Positions 1 to 9,135 of a DNA stretch of 64,000 nucleotides are shown here, piece after piece. Where the stretch lies: the IMG/VR virus record IMGVR_UViG_3300042308_000168, positions 1-64,000 of that record; one strand, written 5' to 3'. The notes under the pieces are model-generated. The model was not told where the DNA came from. It saw nothing but the letters and a program-made list of their open reading frames with translations, and did not search any database. A program made the translations under genes and the position numbers. The number at the start of each line of letters is the position of its first letter. The stretch's first letter is position 1. The DNA is from a virus.

Positions 1-2
1 TT

Positions 3-1760
3 GGTGAAGATCGTGTAGCAGATTTTAAATCGCAACTAGGCAAGTATGTAAAGCCAAAGACGGCTAAAGACTTCAACCCCAAGATTCATTATCCATTCAA
101 GAAATTTCAGGTTGTATCATCTGGTGGACGCAAAGAAGGTATCTCTGGTACCGCACTAAGAGCAGCAGTCCGCAAGGGCGATTTCTCCACATTCGCTAAG
201 GCATCAGCGGCAAAAGACAAGTTGCTTGCTCGTAAGATTTTTAATGCCGCTAAAGCAAATCTCCAAGAACAATTCACATTGCTAGAAGAAAAGGGAATGT
301 CTCGTAAGGAGTTCGATAAGCTTCTACATTCATTCATTGACTTTACTTGTAAGCAATTAAATGTTAAAGAAAAGCCTGTCATCGAATATAAAGATGACAA
401 GGGAGATGGACAACCATCGTTCGGTGGATATGCACCACATTCAAAGACACTGATGGTCTATACAAAGAACCGTCATCCTATGGACATCTTTAGAACTGTA
501 GCACATGAGTTGGTGCATCATAAGCAGAATGAAGATGGTAGACTAGGTAAAGATATTGCCAAAGAGGGAGCAACTGGTTCTGATATTGAGAACGAAGCAA
601 ACTCAGAGGCTGGAAAGGTAATGAGATATTTTGGTAGAGAGAATCCTTTCTACTTTGATATGAACTATGTGCTAGAACACAAAGCAATATTACTAGGTGG
701 TGTGCCAGGGTCAGGAAAAGATAGAATACTAAAAGAAGCAATTGCACCACTCGGATATAAAGAAGTCTCACAAGAGAATTTCACAAAGTATAATGTTAAT
801 GGAGAAGGCATTGTCGTCAATGGCACAATGTCTAATTACGAACAGACAAATCAAATCAAAAACATTTTAGAAAGTCGTGGTTATAAGACCATGATGGTAT
901 TTGTTAATACATCTAACGAAGTTTCTAAGCAACGCAATGAAGCAAGAGCATTAACTGGCGCTCGTGTCATCAATGAGAATACTCGTTTCAGCAAGTGGCA
1001 ATCTGCACAGGTAAACACTGTAGAGTATTTACAACTATTCGAGAATTGTTATGTCATTGACAATAGTGCAGCCGCTCTTACAGAAGAACATAGAAACAAT
1101 CTACATTTTCTCAAAAAGGCATTACACAATTTCAGTCTTGGAGAAACAGACTATAACTTTGAGCGTATGATTAATGAAAATCATACAGATTTCTCCAAGA
1201 ACAATAGAAAGATATTAGTTGGTGGCGCTGGTAATTGGGGCACATCTAAACTAACTTCCAGATACCAGAAAGACACGCCCGGTCAAGATATCGGGTTTCA
1301 ACCTATGAAAGTTTTGACATTGACACAGAAATTTAAAAACAAAAAGATGAAGAAAGAAGAAAAGACAGTTAGAAGTCCATCAGGTGCACCTATCGGCGGC
1401 GATAGAATTGGACCTGAAATTGGTCTTCCTAAAGGTCCTGGTTTTGGTGATAATCAGTCTATTGACCTACTCGGTATTGATAGACAGATTGATAGATGGA
1501 TGGTGAAAGAAGAAACCAGAAAGAGATTTAAGCAAAAGTATGGTCAGTTGGGCGAACAGAAACTAAAAGAGACTGTCGCCAAACTGAAAAAAGAAAGTTT
1601 AACGGATCCATTTGACGGTTCTATGGGTGCTACACCTAACTCCGGTCAGATTGATAATGTTAGACAAGATCCAAATGCAGAGTTTGAGAAGCAAAAGATA
1701 TTCGGAAGAAAAAAACTAAATACTAGCAATAGCTATGTTAACAAATTAAAAGGAAACTAA
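3..1760 (+). CDS. Multidomain protein, 5'-truncated: nucleotidyltransferase-like, HExxH metalloprotease and P-loop kinase-like segments
   Basis: The frame is open from base 3 with no stop, so the start lies left of the window; about 585 residues remain. The first 75 residues contain SGTALRAA followed by basic helices, resembling the ISGTxxR end of NMN/cytidylyl-transferases. A second segment has AHELVHHKQ (about bases 495-521), an HExxH zinc-protease motif followed by acidic residues. A third starts with GGVPGSGKD (about 697-723), a Walker A loop as in zeta-toxin or adenylate kinase-like enzymes. The C-terminal third is basic, with G/P-rich linkers. Enzyme assignments are inferred from motifs only. 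A TTG at 222 is an internal codon, not the start. The gene is followed by 1762 after one base, suggesting one operon. Confidence 0.75.
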   Translation, partial: GEDRVADFKSQLGKYVKPKTAKDFNPKIHYPFKKFQVVSSGGRKEGISGTALRAAVRKGDFSTFAKASAAKDKLLARKIFNAAKANLQEQFTLLEEKGMSRKEFDKLLHSFIDFTCKQLNVKEKPVIEYKDDKGDGQPSFGGYAPHSKTLMVYTKNRHPMDIFRTVAHELVHHKQNEDGRLGKDIAKEGATGSDIENEANSEAGKVMRYFGRENPFYFDMNYVLEHKAILLGGVPGSGKDRILKEAIAPLGYKEVSQENFTKYNVNGEGIVVNGTMSNYEQTNQIKNILESRGYKTMMVFVNTSNEVSKQRNEARALTGARVINENTRFSKWQSAQVNTVEYLQLFENCYVIDNSAAALTEEHRNNLHFLKKALHNFSLGETDYNFERMINENHTDFSKNNRKILVGGAGNWGTSKLTSRYQKDTPGQDIGFQPMKVLTLTQKFKNKKMKKEEKTVRSPSGAPIGGDRIGPEIGLPKGPGFGDNQSIDLLGIDRQIDRWMVKEETRKRFKQKYGQLGEQKLKETVAKLKKESLTDPFDGSMGATPNSGQIDNVRQDPNAEFEKQKIFGRKKLNTSNSYVNKLKGN

Positions 1761-1761
1761 A

Positions 1762-4023
1762 ATGTTTGAGAACAAGTTTAATACCAAGAAGACTGATTCG
1801 CTTGTCGAGGCAGTCAAGCAAGCACAGGCTGACGGTGAACTTCGTCGTCAGGCAGAAGCCCTTGTTAATGAAGAATTTGGCGTTTATTCACGCAAGGCAG
1901 TCATTCGTGAAAATCTAGCCGCTTATGATGCTCGCCTTGAAGAAGCCTATAAGTGCATGAAAGAAGGCAATAGAGATAATAAAGAAAAGAAGAAAGAGCA
2001 TGAAGAAAAGACTGGTATGGAGCACATCAAAAAGATGGGCGGCTTCCCAGGACAGTCACCAAAGAGAACTGCTCGTGAACTAACAAAAGAAGAAAAGGCC
2101 GACAAGGATTATGACAAAGACGGTAAGGTCGAGTCACCAAAGGACGAAGTTTGGGGTTCTCGTCTTCGTGCTGCTAAACTCGCTGGCAAGCTAAAAGAAG
2201 GTATGGCCGATCCTAAGGATCCTTCATATCAGGGCGGCGGTGATGTTACATCAACACCAGCAAAGCATGTCAAGCCAACAAACCCAGAAAGAATTAAGTC
2301 TTTCAAAGACCCAAGAGATTCGTCAGTTCAGGGCGGCGGTGATGTTACAGTTGGTGGTAAGCCAGCAAGCATCAGAGAAGCACTCCGTGAAATGGTTGCA
2401 AGAAAGAAAGACATTGCCAAGGGTGGTGTAACTGCTCCTCAAGAGTTCAAGCAAGAGAGATTTGCCAACAAGGGTGCAGTAACAAAGGCACCAGTTCCTG
2501 GCGTTTCTATTGCAGAAGAAGAACAGGTTGATGAAGCCGCATATTCAGCCAAGGCTGCTCGTGCTGGTAAAGACATTGGTAAGTCAGGAAAGCAGTTCTC
2601 TAAGATTGCTAAGAAGGCTGGTGAGAAGTATGGTTCTGAGGAGCGTGGTAAGAAGGTAGCAGGTGCTATTCTCGCTAAGATTCGTGCCAAGCACATGAAG
2701 GAAGATTCATCTTTTAACGCCGCACAGGAAACTGGTAAGTCGGTCGATGAAGCTGTTGCAACTGCCGTTCCACCTACATATCAGCCAGCATCCACAGAGA
2801 TTGCTAGACCTGCTAGAGCAAGTGGTCCACAAAGATTGCAAGGAACACGCTTCTATCGTGGTATGAGTGCAAAAACATCTGGCACATCAACTGCAAAGTT
2901 TGGCGCTCAACAGACTGCTAGAGCAACTGGTCCTTCACCAAAGACCGGAACCTCACTAGTTCCATCAGGTGGTAATAGACTACCAGCCGTTTCAGGATCT
3001 TCAACAACAAAGCTTCCTGCAACTACTGGTTCTGGCGCCGGTGCTGCTGACACAGGTGCATCAAAGCTACCTGCACTAAGAGGTGGTAATAGCGTAACTG
3101 CTACAAAGGCTGCCGATGCTGGTAGATCAGGTGCTTTCACTTACTCTCGACTAGGTGATACAGCTATTACAAAGGCTGCTGGTCGCTCTGCTCTTGGTAC
3201 AGTTGCAAAGGTCGCTGCTAAGGCTGCTGGTCCTGCTTCTGCTATTGCTGATATCGTCACACCTTCTGGTAAGACTGAACCTGGTAATCCAGTGTTCCGT
3301 AAGACTGATGCTGGTAAGGGTGAGGTTGCAGGATATCGTTCTGCTACTACACCAAGAAAGACAGATGATAATACACAGAAGGGAATGGTAGGTGATATGT
3401 CTAGAAGAGGCAAGTTGGCTCCTTCTGTTCGTAATCAGGAACTACCAAGCAAGATTGCTCCAGTTAAGACAACCGAGCCAGGTACACTATCTGCACCTGC
3501 TGCTAAGCCTGCAACTACTTCAACCCCTGCACCAAAGTCATTTGGACAGGCATTCTCCACAGCTAGAAAAGAAGCTGAAACATCAGGAAATAAATCAACT
3601 GGTCAGTTCTCATTCAAGGGCAAGCAGTTCCAGACAAACATAAACCCTGCAAAGGGCGCTGAAAAGTATGTGCCTGCTTCACAGCAAAAGGTAACATCTG
3701 TTGGTAAGACACCAGCACCTGCTGCTACACCTTCACCAACTACACCTGGTTCAACTTCAATCTCTAAGCAGCCTGCACCTCCTGCATCTTCAACCACAGG
3801 AATTAGTTCAACTGCTGCTAAGGTTGGTATCCCACAGACACCAACTGGCATGAGTAAAGATTTTGCTATGGGTAAGGATTTATCAAATCCTCCTTCAGTA
3901 TCATCAACTCCGGCTGCTCCTAAGCCTTCTGCCCCACCACCAGCCATGTCAATGACTGATCCAAAAGCAAAGGCACTAAAAGAAGAAGTTCAGGTAGGTG
4001 AATATAAGTATAGGATCGTTTAA
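1762..4023 (+). CDS. Large low-complexity Ala/Pro/Ser/Thr-rich protein, probably virion-associated
   Basis: The product is 753 aa with no recognised enzymatic domain. Residues 1-70 form an ordered, charged, probably helical N-terminus. Most of the remainder (about 250-730) is dominated by A, P, S, T, G and K and is predicted to be disordered. A motif QGGGDVT occurs twice (near residues 156 and 190), and its DNA repeats 21 identical bases around 2231 and 2330. Segments of the type EEVDEAAYSAKAARAGKDIGKSG resemble linker modules seen in T4-like marine phage structural proteins. It starts one base after the stop of the previous gene and is directly followed by 4024. The function is unknown; a structural or packaged scaffold role is an inference from composition and neighbours. 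Confidence 0.7.
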   Translation: MFENKFNTKKTDSLVEAVKQAQADGELRRQAEALVNEEFGVYSRKAVIRENLAAYDARLEEAYKCMKEGNRDNKEKKKEHEEKTGMEHIKKMGGFPGQSPKRTARELTKEEKADKDYDKDGKVESPKDEVWGSRLRAAKLAGKLKEGMADPKDPSYQGGGDVTSTPAKHVKPTNPERIKSFKDPRDSSVQGGGDVTVGGKPASIREALREMVARKKDIAKGGVTAPQEFKQERFANKGAVTKAPVPGVSIAEEEQVDEAAYSAKAARAGKDIGKSGKQFSKIAKKAGEKYGSEERGKKVAGAILAKIRAKHMKEDSSFNAAQETGKSVDEAVATAVPPTYQPASTEIARPARASGPQRLQGTRFYRGMSAKTSGTSTAKFGAQQTARATGPSPKTGTSLVPSGGNRLPAVSGSSTTKLPATTGSGAGAADTGASKLPALRGGNSVTATKAADAGRSGAFTYSRLGDTAITKAAGRSALGTVAKVAAKAAGPASAIADIVTPSGKTEPGNPVFRKTDAGKGEVAGYRSATTPRKTDDNTQKGMVGDMSRRGKLAPSVRNQELPSKIAPVKTTEPGTLSAPAAKPATTSTPAPKSFGQAFSTARKEAETSGNKSTGQFSFKGKQFQTNINPAKGAEKYVPASQQKVTSVGKTPAPAATPSPTTPGSTSISKQPAPPASSTTGISSTAAKVGIPQTPTGMSKDFAMGKDLSNPPSVSSTPAAPKPSAPPPAMSMTDPKAKALKEEVQVGEYKYRIV

Positions 4024-4227
4024 ATGAAAACACCTAAACAGACTAAGAAGGGCGGTAGTAGATACCGCCCTGACACAAAGAAGATGGCAAAAGAAGATCG
4101 TCAGAAGGCTCTTAAAAAAGTAAATAATAGCAAAGCGAATAGAACTATGACGGGGCAGAATCCAGACATTATTGAAATGGATCCTGTAAAAGTTGATGCT
4201 ATCGGACAGAATCAAGGTTTAAACTAA
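4024..4227 (+). CDS. Small basic hypothetical protein
   Basis: 67 aa. The first 45 residues are strongly basic (GGSRYRPDTKKMAKEDRQKALKK), consistent with nucleic-acid or virion-interior binding; the C-terminus is neutral. The ATG follows the stop of 1762-4023 directly, so translation is probably coupled. I do not recognise the family. Confidence 0.6.
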   Translation: MKTPKQTKKGGSRYRPDTKKMAKEDRQKALKKVNNSKANRTMTGQNPDIIEMDPVKVDAIGQNQGLN

Positions 4228-4248
4228 CAAGAAAGAAGGATTACTAAA

Positions 4249-4869
4249 ATGCCACTATGGGGATCAGTAGATAACGCTGCAAACTCCGACATTGCAGTTC
4301 TAATGCAGTATAACAAGCCAACAGATACAACCGAACAGGCTGTGCTATTTGGCAATACTACATCAGGCGCTTTTGTCACAAACGAAACAGTCGGCCAGTT
4401 CGGTGTTGATTCGGATGAAATCACCGCTGCTCGTGCCGCTGGTGCAGCAAAGCCAGCACATGCTGGTTGGAACATTCGTCACGAAGGAACTGGCCTAAAG
4501 GCTGGTCGTGTATGGTACGAAACAGTTGTTGCCATGGGCTCAATGTCAGGCGACGCCGAAGATACAGTCTTCCCAGACACAACAATTAGAATTACAACTC
4601 AGCCTGTAAGTGCTAACGGCGCTGGCAATGTTACTCTATCAGTTGTTGCTACATCAACACCAACAAAGACACTATCTTATGCATGGCAGCGTAACGCTGG
4701 TGCTGGTTGGGTTTCAGTTAGCAACCTTACTGGTGTTTATTTCAATGCTACATCCGCTTCACTTACTGCAAACGCAGAGATTGCATCAGGAAATACATTC
4801 CGTGTCACCGTTTCTGCTACAGGCGCAGTAAGCGTAGTATCTGCAAACGCAGCCGTAACGACACCATAA
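4249..4869 (+). CDS. Virion protein with C-terminal Ig-like domain
   Basis: 206 aa, preceded by a good ribosome site (AAGAAGGA). The N-terminal half, starting MPLWGSVDNAANSD, resembles the MPLWGN-type structural proteins of T4-like cyanophages. Residues about 115-206 form a Thr/Ser/Ala-rich beta domain with TITTQPVSAN-like entry, a YAWQR core tryptophan and a repeated SVVATST/VTVSATG pattern. This is typical of bacterial Ig-like (Big/PKD-type) decoration domains. Such domains on phage capsids bind glycans or surfaces weakly. The position among structural genes supports a virion location. The exact role (capsid decoration, head or tail) is not decidable from sequence. Confidence 0.72.
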   Translation: MPLWGSVDNAANSDIAVLMQYNKPTDTTEQAVLFGNTTSGAFVTNETVGQFGVDSDEITAARAAGAAKPAHAGWNIRHEGTGLKAGRVWYETVVAMGSMSGDAEDTVFPDTTIRITTQPVSANGAGNVTLSVVATSTPTKTLSYAWQRNAGAGWVSVSNLTGVYFNATSASLTANAEIASGNTFRVTVSATGAVSVVSANAAVTTP

Positions 4870-4879
4870 GGAGAGTTTT

Positions 4880-6487
4880 ATGAAAACTTTCCGTGATCAT
4901 CTTAAAGAGGAAGTCGTACCTACCGCTCTTAGTAACGGTAGCGTAGACATTAAAAATCCAGCAGTCAGAGCCGAACTTAACGGCATTCTGGCTGCTATTG
5001 CCACTCGTTCATGCATTACACCATATATTGCTCTAACAAAGATGCGTAAGGCTCTTTCTTATTTTCATATTGAGTTGCCAAGCAAAGTCTATATGGAAGG
5101 CAATCATGGTGTAGAAGTATGGGAGATCCATCAGTTTGGACACAAGATGGGTATGACAGATCAGGGTGAGTTCGTAAAAGAAGTTCCCTGTGACTATTAC
5201 CTATTCTTCCATTATCATCTATTCGGCTCAATGTTCATGATTGATGCTAGAGTAGTTGATAAGGACGATCTTGACAAGAGACTAAGTGCCGCCGAAGCAA
5301 TGATCAAAGAAGATGCAGCAGCAATGAAACATCTTCAAAGAGCATTAGCCCCTAAAGAGAAGATGCATTCTGCACTAGGAGATTGTGATTGTAGCCAGGG
5401 CGATTCCCCAAGCACTAAATCTGCTGTTGATGTTTCTATGCGCCGTAAGGACAAGAAACTATCTGCCGATTCGCTTGATGAGGGATGGGTAGCAATTGCT
5501 CCACGTGGACAGAGCGTCTATGACAAGTTCGGCGATGCTAATCCAAACGCAAAGTGGTATGGTCGTAAACCTCCAAAGGCAAACAAGCCAGGTGATGCTG
5601 AACCAGGTGCTGGAGATACCTACAAGGGTTCAAAACAGGGTGGTAAGACACGCTTTGCTAAGAAAACTGTCAAGGAAGAAAACCTTGACGAAGTATCTCT
5701 AGGCAAACTTGTTGCTTATAAGAACAAGGCTGGTGAAGGTCGTGAAAAGGGTGTTGCTCTTGCTGATAAGAAGATGAAAGGTAAAGCAAAGGTTGGTGCC
5801 TCTGCTCCTAAGCATCCTTACATGGAAGAGACTGTTGAAGAAGGTAAAAAAGTCAAGATCAAACTTAACCCAGAAAAAAAGATTGGTTACACAGTTCATG
5901 ACGTTGGACCTGGTGGAAAGAAAACTCTTGTAAAATCTGGAGAAACAAAAGTCAAGGACATAAAAGAAGGCCGTATGCCTGCTTCTGTTATCAAGCACAA
6001 GCAGAAACTCGCTGGTATGACTGATGCTGAAAAGAAGGCAAAGTTTGCTGGTAAGTCAGAAGCAGAACTAAAGGCAATGGCTCGTCGTCATGGTCATGGC
6101 CCAGACAGCAACGAGTATTCTAAGCATGGTTCTTATGAAAAGAAACAGATTGATGAACTTTCATATGAAACAGTAGCCAGATATCATAGAAAGGCTGCCG
6201 ACAGATATCAGACTGGTGAAGAACCATATGAGAAAAGAAAGAAGGGTCGTGAGTTAGCCACTAGAAAACGTGCTGGCGGCATGATGGGTATTCCAAAGGC
6301 CAAAGTAATGGCTAAGGAAGAAACCATCAATGAAAAACTAACCAAGAGAATGAAGGTTTCTGATGTTATCTCTGACTTTGTTCATTCCGATGATCCAAAG
6401 TTCAAGGGTAAATCAAAGAAAGAGCGCATGAAGATGGCTCTAGGTGCCTATTATGGTATGCATCCGGAGAAGTCTCGTAAAGAATAA
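4880..6487 (+). CDS. Conserved T4-like phage protein with MALGAYY C-terminal motif
   Basis: 535 aa. Residues 1-185 are an ordered domain that includes ALGDCDCSQGDSPSTKSAVD, a phrase I associate with conserved hypothetical proteins of marine T4-like phages. The middle is Lys-rich and linker-like. The C-terminus (about 490-535) has DFVHSDDPKFKGKSKKERMKMALGAYYG in short form, a module recurring at the C-termini of several T4-like phage proteins. SD GGAGAG lies 8 nt before the ATG. It overlaps the next gene at ATG/TAA (6487). It may be virion-associated like its neighbours; function unknown. Confidence 0.68.
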   Translation: MKTFRDHLKEEVVPTALSNGSVDIKNPAVRAELNGILAAIATRSCITPYIALTKMRKALSYFHIELPSKVYMEGNHGVEVWEIHQFGHKMGMTDQGEFVKEVPCDYYLFFHYHLFGSMFMIDARVVDKDDLDKRLSAAEAMIKEDAAAMKHLQRALAPKEKMHSALGDCDCSQGDSPSTKSAVDVSMRRKDKKLSADSLDEGWVAIAPRGQSVYDKFGDANPNAKWYGRKPPKANKPGDAEPGAGDTYKGSKQGGKTRFAKKTVKEENLDEVSLGKLVAYKNKAGEGREKGVALADKKMKGKAKVGASAPKHPYMEETVEEGKKVKIKLNPEKKIGYTVHDVGPGGKKTLVKSGETKVKDIKEGRMPASVIKHKQKLAGMTDAEKKAKFAGKSEAELKAMARRHGHGPDSNEYSKHGSYEKKQIDELSYETVARYHRKAADRYQTGEEPYEKRKKGRELATRKRAGGMMGIPKAKVMAKEETINEKLTKRMKVSDVISDFVHSDDPKFKGKSKKERMKMALGAYYGMHPEKSRKE

Positions 6488-6873
6488 TGCTTGATCTTAA
6501 TGATGGTAATTTTTTGATATACGCCGCTAAATCATACGAAAGTCCTCATCTGCTCCAATCAGAGTTTGATGAGGACTTGAAGCGGATCAAGTATATCAAA
6601 AGATTGTTACGCAAATACAGAATGGATGGTGAGTGTAAAGAGAGATTGATACTCAACCACATCATTATTCTATCCAACATGTTTGGAGTAGAAGCGACGG
6701 TGAACATGCTGTTTCTAAAGGTTGAACCTGATGATTATCCCACACTTAAAACATTTCTTTTATTTCTTAACTATATGCCCGAAAAGTTAAGTGTCACGAT
6801 TAATAAATACACAGTGAACCAAAAAGAGATTATGGTAGATTTATCCATAGCAGACAGATTGAGGAAGATATGA
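6487..6873 (+). CDS. Conserved T4-like phage protein (DUF7207-like)
   Basis: 128 aa, all-helical by appearance. It contains a run similar to the T4-like family recalled as DUF7207: FDEDLKRIKYIKRLLRKY, then ERLILNHIIILSNMFGVEAT and a FLKVEPDDYPTLKTFLLFLNYMP stretch. It overlaps the upstream gene by one base and the downstream gene by four, so it is translationally coupled. No catalytic motif was found. The family is widespread in T4-like phages of cyanobacteria and alphaproteobacteria; its role is unknown to me. Confidence 0.7.
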   Translation: MLDLNDGNFLIYAAKSYESPHLLQSEFDEDLKRIKYIKRLLRKYRMDGECKERLILNHIIILSNMFGVEATVNMLFLKVEPDDYPTLKTFLLFLNYMPEKLSVTINKYTVNQKEIMVDLSIADRLRKI

Positions 6874-7271
6874 TTGACGAAGATGCGCCAACAGTAAACA
6901 TAGGCTCAGGTCAGATTCCCGGCGCTGGTGTTACATCACCAGGAAAGCCAGCGAACTTCGGCGATACAATCGTAAATCCCGGTGCTGCTAAAAGATGGAA
7001 GAAGATAAACGCCACCCAGACTGGCGGTATTCTTCGAAGAAAGAAGCCGCTTATGGAAGACTCATTCGCTGGTGCTATGGTCTTTGAAGTTAATTCAAAA
7101 CTATTTCATAGCCTAACATTGAGCAAGCGCAAAGGCAAACATTGGCGAACATATCTTGAAGAAGATGATTGCTATGCTGAAATTCGTGAATGGGCTAATA
7201 AGAATAAAGGTCCTATTGTTGTAAGAAATGAAGCAACAGGCGAAATGAGATATATCAGATATAAAAATTAA
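6870..7271 (+). CDS. Conserved phage hypothetical protein
   Basis: 133 aa. The N-terminus is flexible (GSGQIPGAGVTSPGKPANFGD) and the C-terminal half is a compact alpha/beta segment with KRKGKHWRTYLEEDD and IVVRNEATGEMRYIRYK. The start ATGA overlaps the preceding stop. No known domain is recognised with certainty. It sits in the same transcription unit as the upstream structural genes. Confidence 0.62.
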   Translation: MIDEDAPTVNIGSGQIPGAGVTSPGKPANFGDTIVNPGAAKRWKKINATQTGGILRRKKPLMEDSFAGAMVFEVNSKLFHSLTLSKRKGKHWRTYLEEDDCYAEIREWANKNKGPIVVRNEATGEMRYIRYKN

Positions 7272-7287
7272 CACAAGGACGAAAGGA

Positions 7288-7632
7288 ATGGAACTATCCA
7301 TGTCAGACAAAGACTCCCACGACTTCGAGAATGGAGTTGGCGAGGTAGTATCAAGAATGCCACCAATTATCACCACCATCATTGCTGTTGGAGGATTAGT
7401 GGCGGCTTACTTTATGACAATTGGTGAGTTCAAAGTTAAGGATATGGAACTACAGCAGAAAGTTCAATATCTTGAACAGAAGGTTGACCGCATAGAGGAA
7501 ACGATGGATACTATCAAACTAAAACTAGACGCTCGTTTTCCAATTGTAGATAATGAAAGACAAGACCTTCGTAGGGAAATTGATAGTCTAAAGGAAGTCA
7601 TTCAGCAGATGAAGCCGCTACTTAAAAGATAA
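7288..7632 (+). CDS. Single-pass membrane protein with coiled coil
   Basis: 114 aa. Residues about 25-47 (PPIITTIIAVGGLVAAYFM) form one transmembrane helix. Residues 55-110 are a heptad-patterned coiled coil (LQQKVQYLEQKVDRIEETMDTIKLKL, then LRREIDSLKEVIQQM). SD AAGGACGAAAGG is close upstream. The topology fits a membrane-anchored accessory such as a lysis regulator or i-spanin-like protein, but no holin signature is present and this is only a possibility. Confidence 0.6.
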   Translation: MELSMSDKDSHDFENGVGEVVSRMPPIITTIIAVGGLVAAYFMTIGEFKVKDMELQQKVQYLEQKVDRIEETMDTIKLKLDARFPIVDNERQDLRREIDSLKEVIQQMKPLLKR

Positions 7633-7635
7633 CAC

Positions 7636-7664
7636 TTGACATTTGTTTAAGTGAATGATAATAT
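7636..7664 (+). promoter_or_regulatory. Sigma70-like promoter upstream of primase
   Basis: TTGACA at 7636-7641 is followed by an AT-rich region with GATAAT (7657-7662) or TAATAT (7659-7664), giving a 15-17 base spacer. It lies in the only gap between the structural block and the primase gene at 7691, so it likely starts the replication transcription unit. Confidence 0.55.
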
Positions 7665-7690
7665 GCATATTCATTATGATCAGGTGACTT

Positions 7691-8701
7691 ATGGCGGTAT
7701 ATATTGATAAGAAATACATTTCTCTCCTCGCTCCTAAACTATCATTGTTCAAGCAGCGGGGAGAGTTTTTATGGAACTTCCGTTGTCCCGTATGCGGAGA
7801 TTCCCATAAGAACAAGATCAAAGCAAGAGGATACATTTACAAGCGAAAGGAACACTTTGGCTTTATGTGCCACAATTGCGGCACAACCATGGGTCTGGGT
7901 AAGTTTATCAAGTATGTTGATCCTGGTTTGTATAATGATTATCAGTTGGAGTCGTTTGTTCAATCTAACACACAGACAAAGGTTGATGTTACGGAGTTTG
8001 TGACAAATCCGACATTCTCTAAGCCAAAGAGTATTCTATATACTGATGCAGAACGCATTATAGGATTGAATCCTTATCATCCTGCAAGGAAATATCTTGA
8101 AGATAGAAAAGTTCCTATTGATAGCCTTTTCTATGTCGAAGACTTTGCCAAGTTTGTTAAGGATTTGTTTCCTGAAAATGCAAAAACACTATATAAGGAA
8201 CCACGCATTGTAATACCCTTCTATGATAAGGAAGGTAATCTCTTAGGAATACAAGGACGATCACTTGACAGACATTCGAAGATCAAATACATCACAATCA
8301 AAAGCACTGAAACTAACCCTAAGATTTTTGGATGGGATAGACTGGATGCATTGCAAACTGTGTATGTGGTTGAGGGACCCATCGATTCTCTTTTCCTTAC
8401 TAATAGTGTGGCTACTATGGATGCAGCACTCTTTTCTGCTCCTCACATCTTAGGACTTGACCTAGAGTATGTTTTCGTATATGATAACGAACCTCGTAAT
8501 AAGCAGATAGTTTCCAACATGCGGAAGACTATCGAAATGGGTAGAAAGATTTGTGTGTGGCCTTCCTATATCAAAGAGAAGGACATCAACGAAATGGTTC
8601 TGGTCAATATGCATCCGAGTGAGATTCAGCATATCATAGATAGAAATACGCATGAAGGAATTATGGCTACAATGAAACTGAACCAATGGAGTAGAATATG
8701 A
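7691..8701 (+). CDS. 61: DNA primase, T4 gp61-like
   Basis: 336 aa, close to T4 gp61 (342 aa). An N-terminal zinc-binding module is visible: CPVCGDS at residues 32-38 with C33/C36-type spacing, then FMCHNCG at 59-64. The TOPRIM-like catalytic part contains IVIPFYDKEGNLLGIQGR (acidic D) and VYVVEGPIDSLF with the conserved E-G-x-x-D. It synthesises RNA primers for lagging-strand replication with the gp41 helicase. The start is fixed by AGGTG five bases before the ATG and by the promoter at 7636. It overlaps the next ORF by four bases. Confidence 0.92.
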   Translation: MAVYIDKKYISLLAPKLSLFKQRGEFLWNFRCPVCGDSHKNKIKARGYIYKRKEHFGFMCHNCGTTMGLGKFIKYVDPGLYNDYQLESFVQSNTQTKVDVTEFVTNPTFSKPKSILYTDAERIIGLNPYHPARKYLEDRKVPIDSLFYVEDFAKFVKDLFPENAKTLYKEPRIVIPFYDKEGNLLGIQGRSLDRHSKIKYITIKSTETNPKIFGWDRLDALQTVYVVEGPIDSLFLTNSVATMDAALFSAPHILGLDLEYVFVYDNEPRNKQIVSNMRKTIEMGRKICVWPSYIKEKDINEMVLVNMHPSEIQHIIDRNTHEGIMATMKLNQWSRI

Positions 8702-8946
8702 GTATACCTACAAGATTCAATGTCATAACACCTAATAAAACATATAACAATCAAAGTATGTTCACTATCAGTTATGGTCGAGATCTGAACGACAGAAACG
8801 TATGGAAAGAAAGATTTCAGGAATATTTTGACTGTTCTTCAAACGAACAAAAAGAAAATTATTGCCCATGGTATTTTGAAGAAGATTTTATGATAGAGAT
8901 TAGTCCTGACATTACTCTTTTTAAAAAAGAGTTTCATAAATTATGA
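8698..8946 (+). CDS. Hypothetical protein
   Basis: 82 aa, starting in an ATGA overlap with the primase stop. It has aromatic and acidic patches (EENYCPWYFEEDFMIEI type) but no recognised motif. Coupling to primase suggests early expression; function unknown. Confidence 0.55.
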   Translation: MSIPTRFNVITPNKTYNNQSMFTISYGRDLNDRNVWKERFQEYFDCSSNEQKENYCPWYFEEDFMIEISPDITLFKKEFHKL

Positions 8947-8956
8947 GGAGAAAAAC

Positions 8957-9127
8957 ATGACCGATGAAGAAACAAATAAGCTAAAGAAGATTCTTTTTGT
9001 CTTAACTCTTATTAAAAATAAAGAATCTGATGAACGCAAGCTTGCATACTCAGAAGCAATTGAAGAAGCAATTGAAGAAGCAATTGAACATGCAAAAGAA
9101 CTTTTGGGAATAAAAGTTAAATTGTGA
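8957..9127 (+). CDS. Small acidic helical protein with EAIE repeats
   Basis: 56 aa, from ATG 8957 (SD GAGGAG at 8944-8949) to TGA 9127. The product is a charged helix. Residues 33-44 consist of three EAIE units encoded by an exact 12-base tandem repeat. The family is not recognised; the good SD and codon continuity support it being real. Confidence 0.55.
   Translation: MTDEETNKLKKILFVLTLIKNKESDERKLAYSEAIEEAIEEAIEHAKELLGIKVKL
9053..9088 (+). repeat. Three exact 12-bp tandem repeats inside a small gene
   Basis: The unit GAAGCAATTGAA occurs three times without change at 9053-9064, 9065-9076 and 9077-9088. Each unit contains the palindrome CAATTG. Being a multiple of three, copy-number change would add or remove EAIE units without breaking the frame. 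Confidence 0.9.
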
Positions 9128-9135
9128 GACAATTA

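Noticed and set aside
222-224. TTG 222 as the start of the first gene
   Set aside because: The frame is open to the window edge and the upstream residues (ISGTALR region) are conserved-looking, so the gene is truncated.
2439-3947. Several minus-strand and alternate-frame ORFs over the Ala/Pro-rich gene
   Set aside because: Low-complexity shadows of the 1762-4023 frame with no ribosome sites.
8265-8293. TTGACA in the primase gene as a promoter
   Set aside because: No adequate -10 at 16-18 bases (TACATC only) and no gene start downstream.
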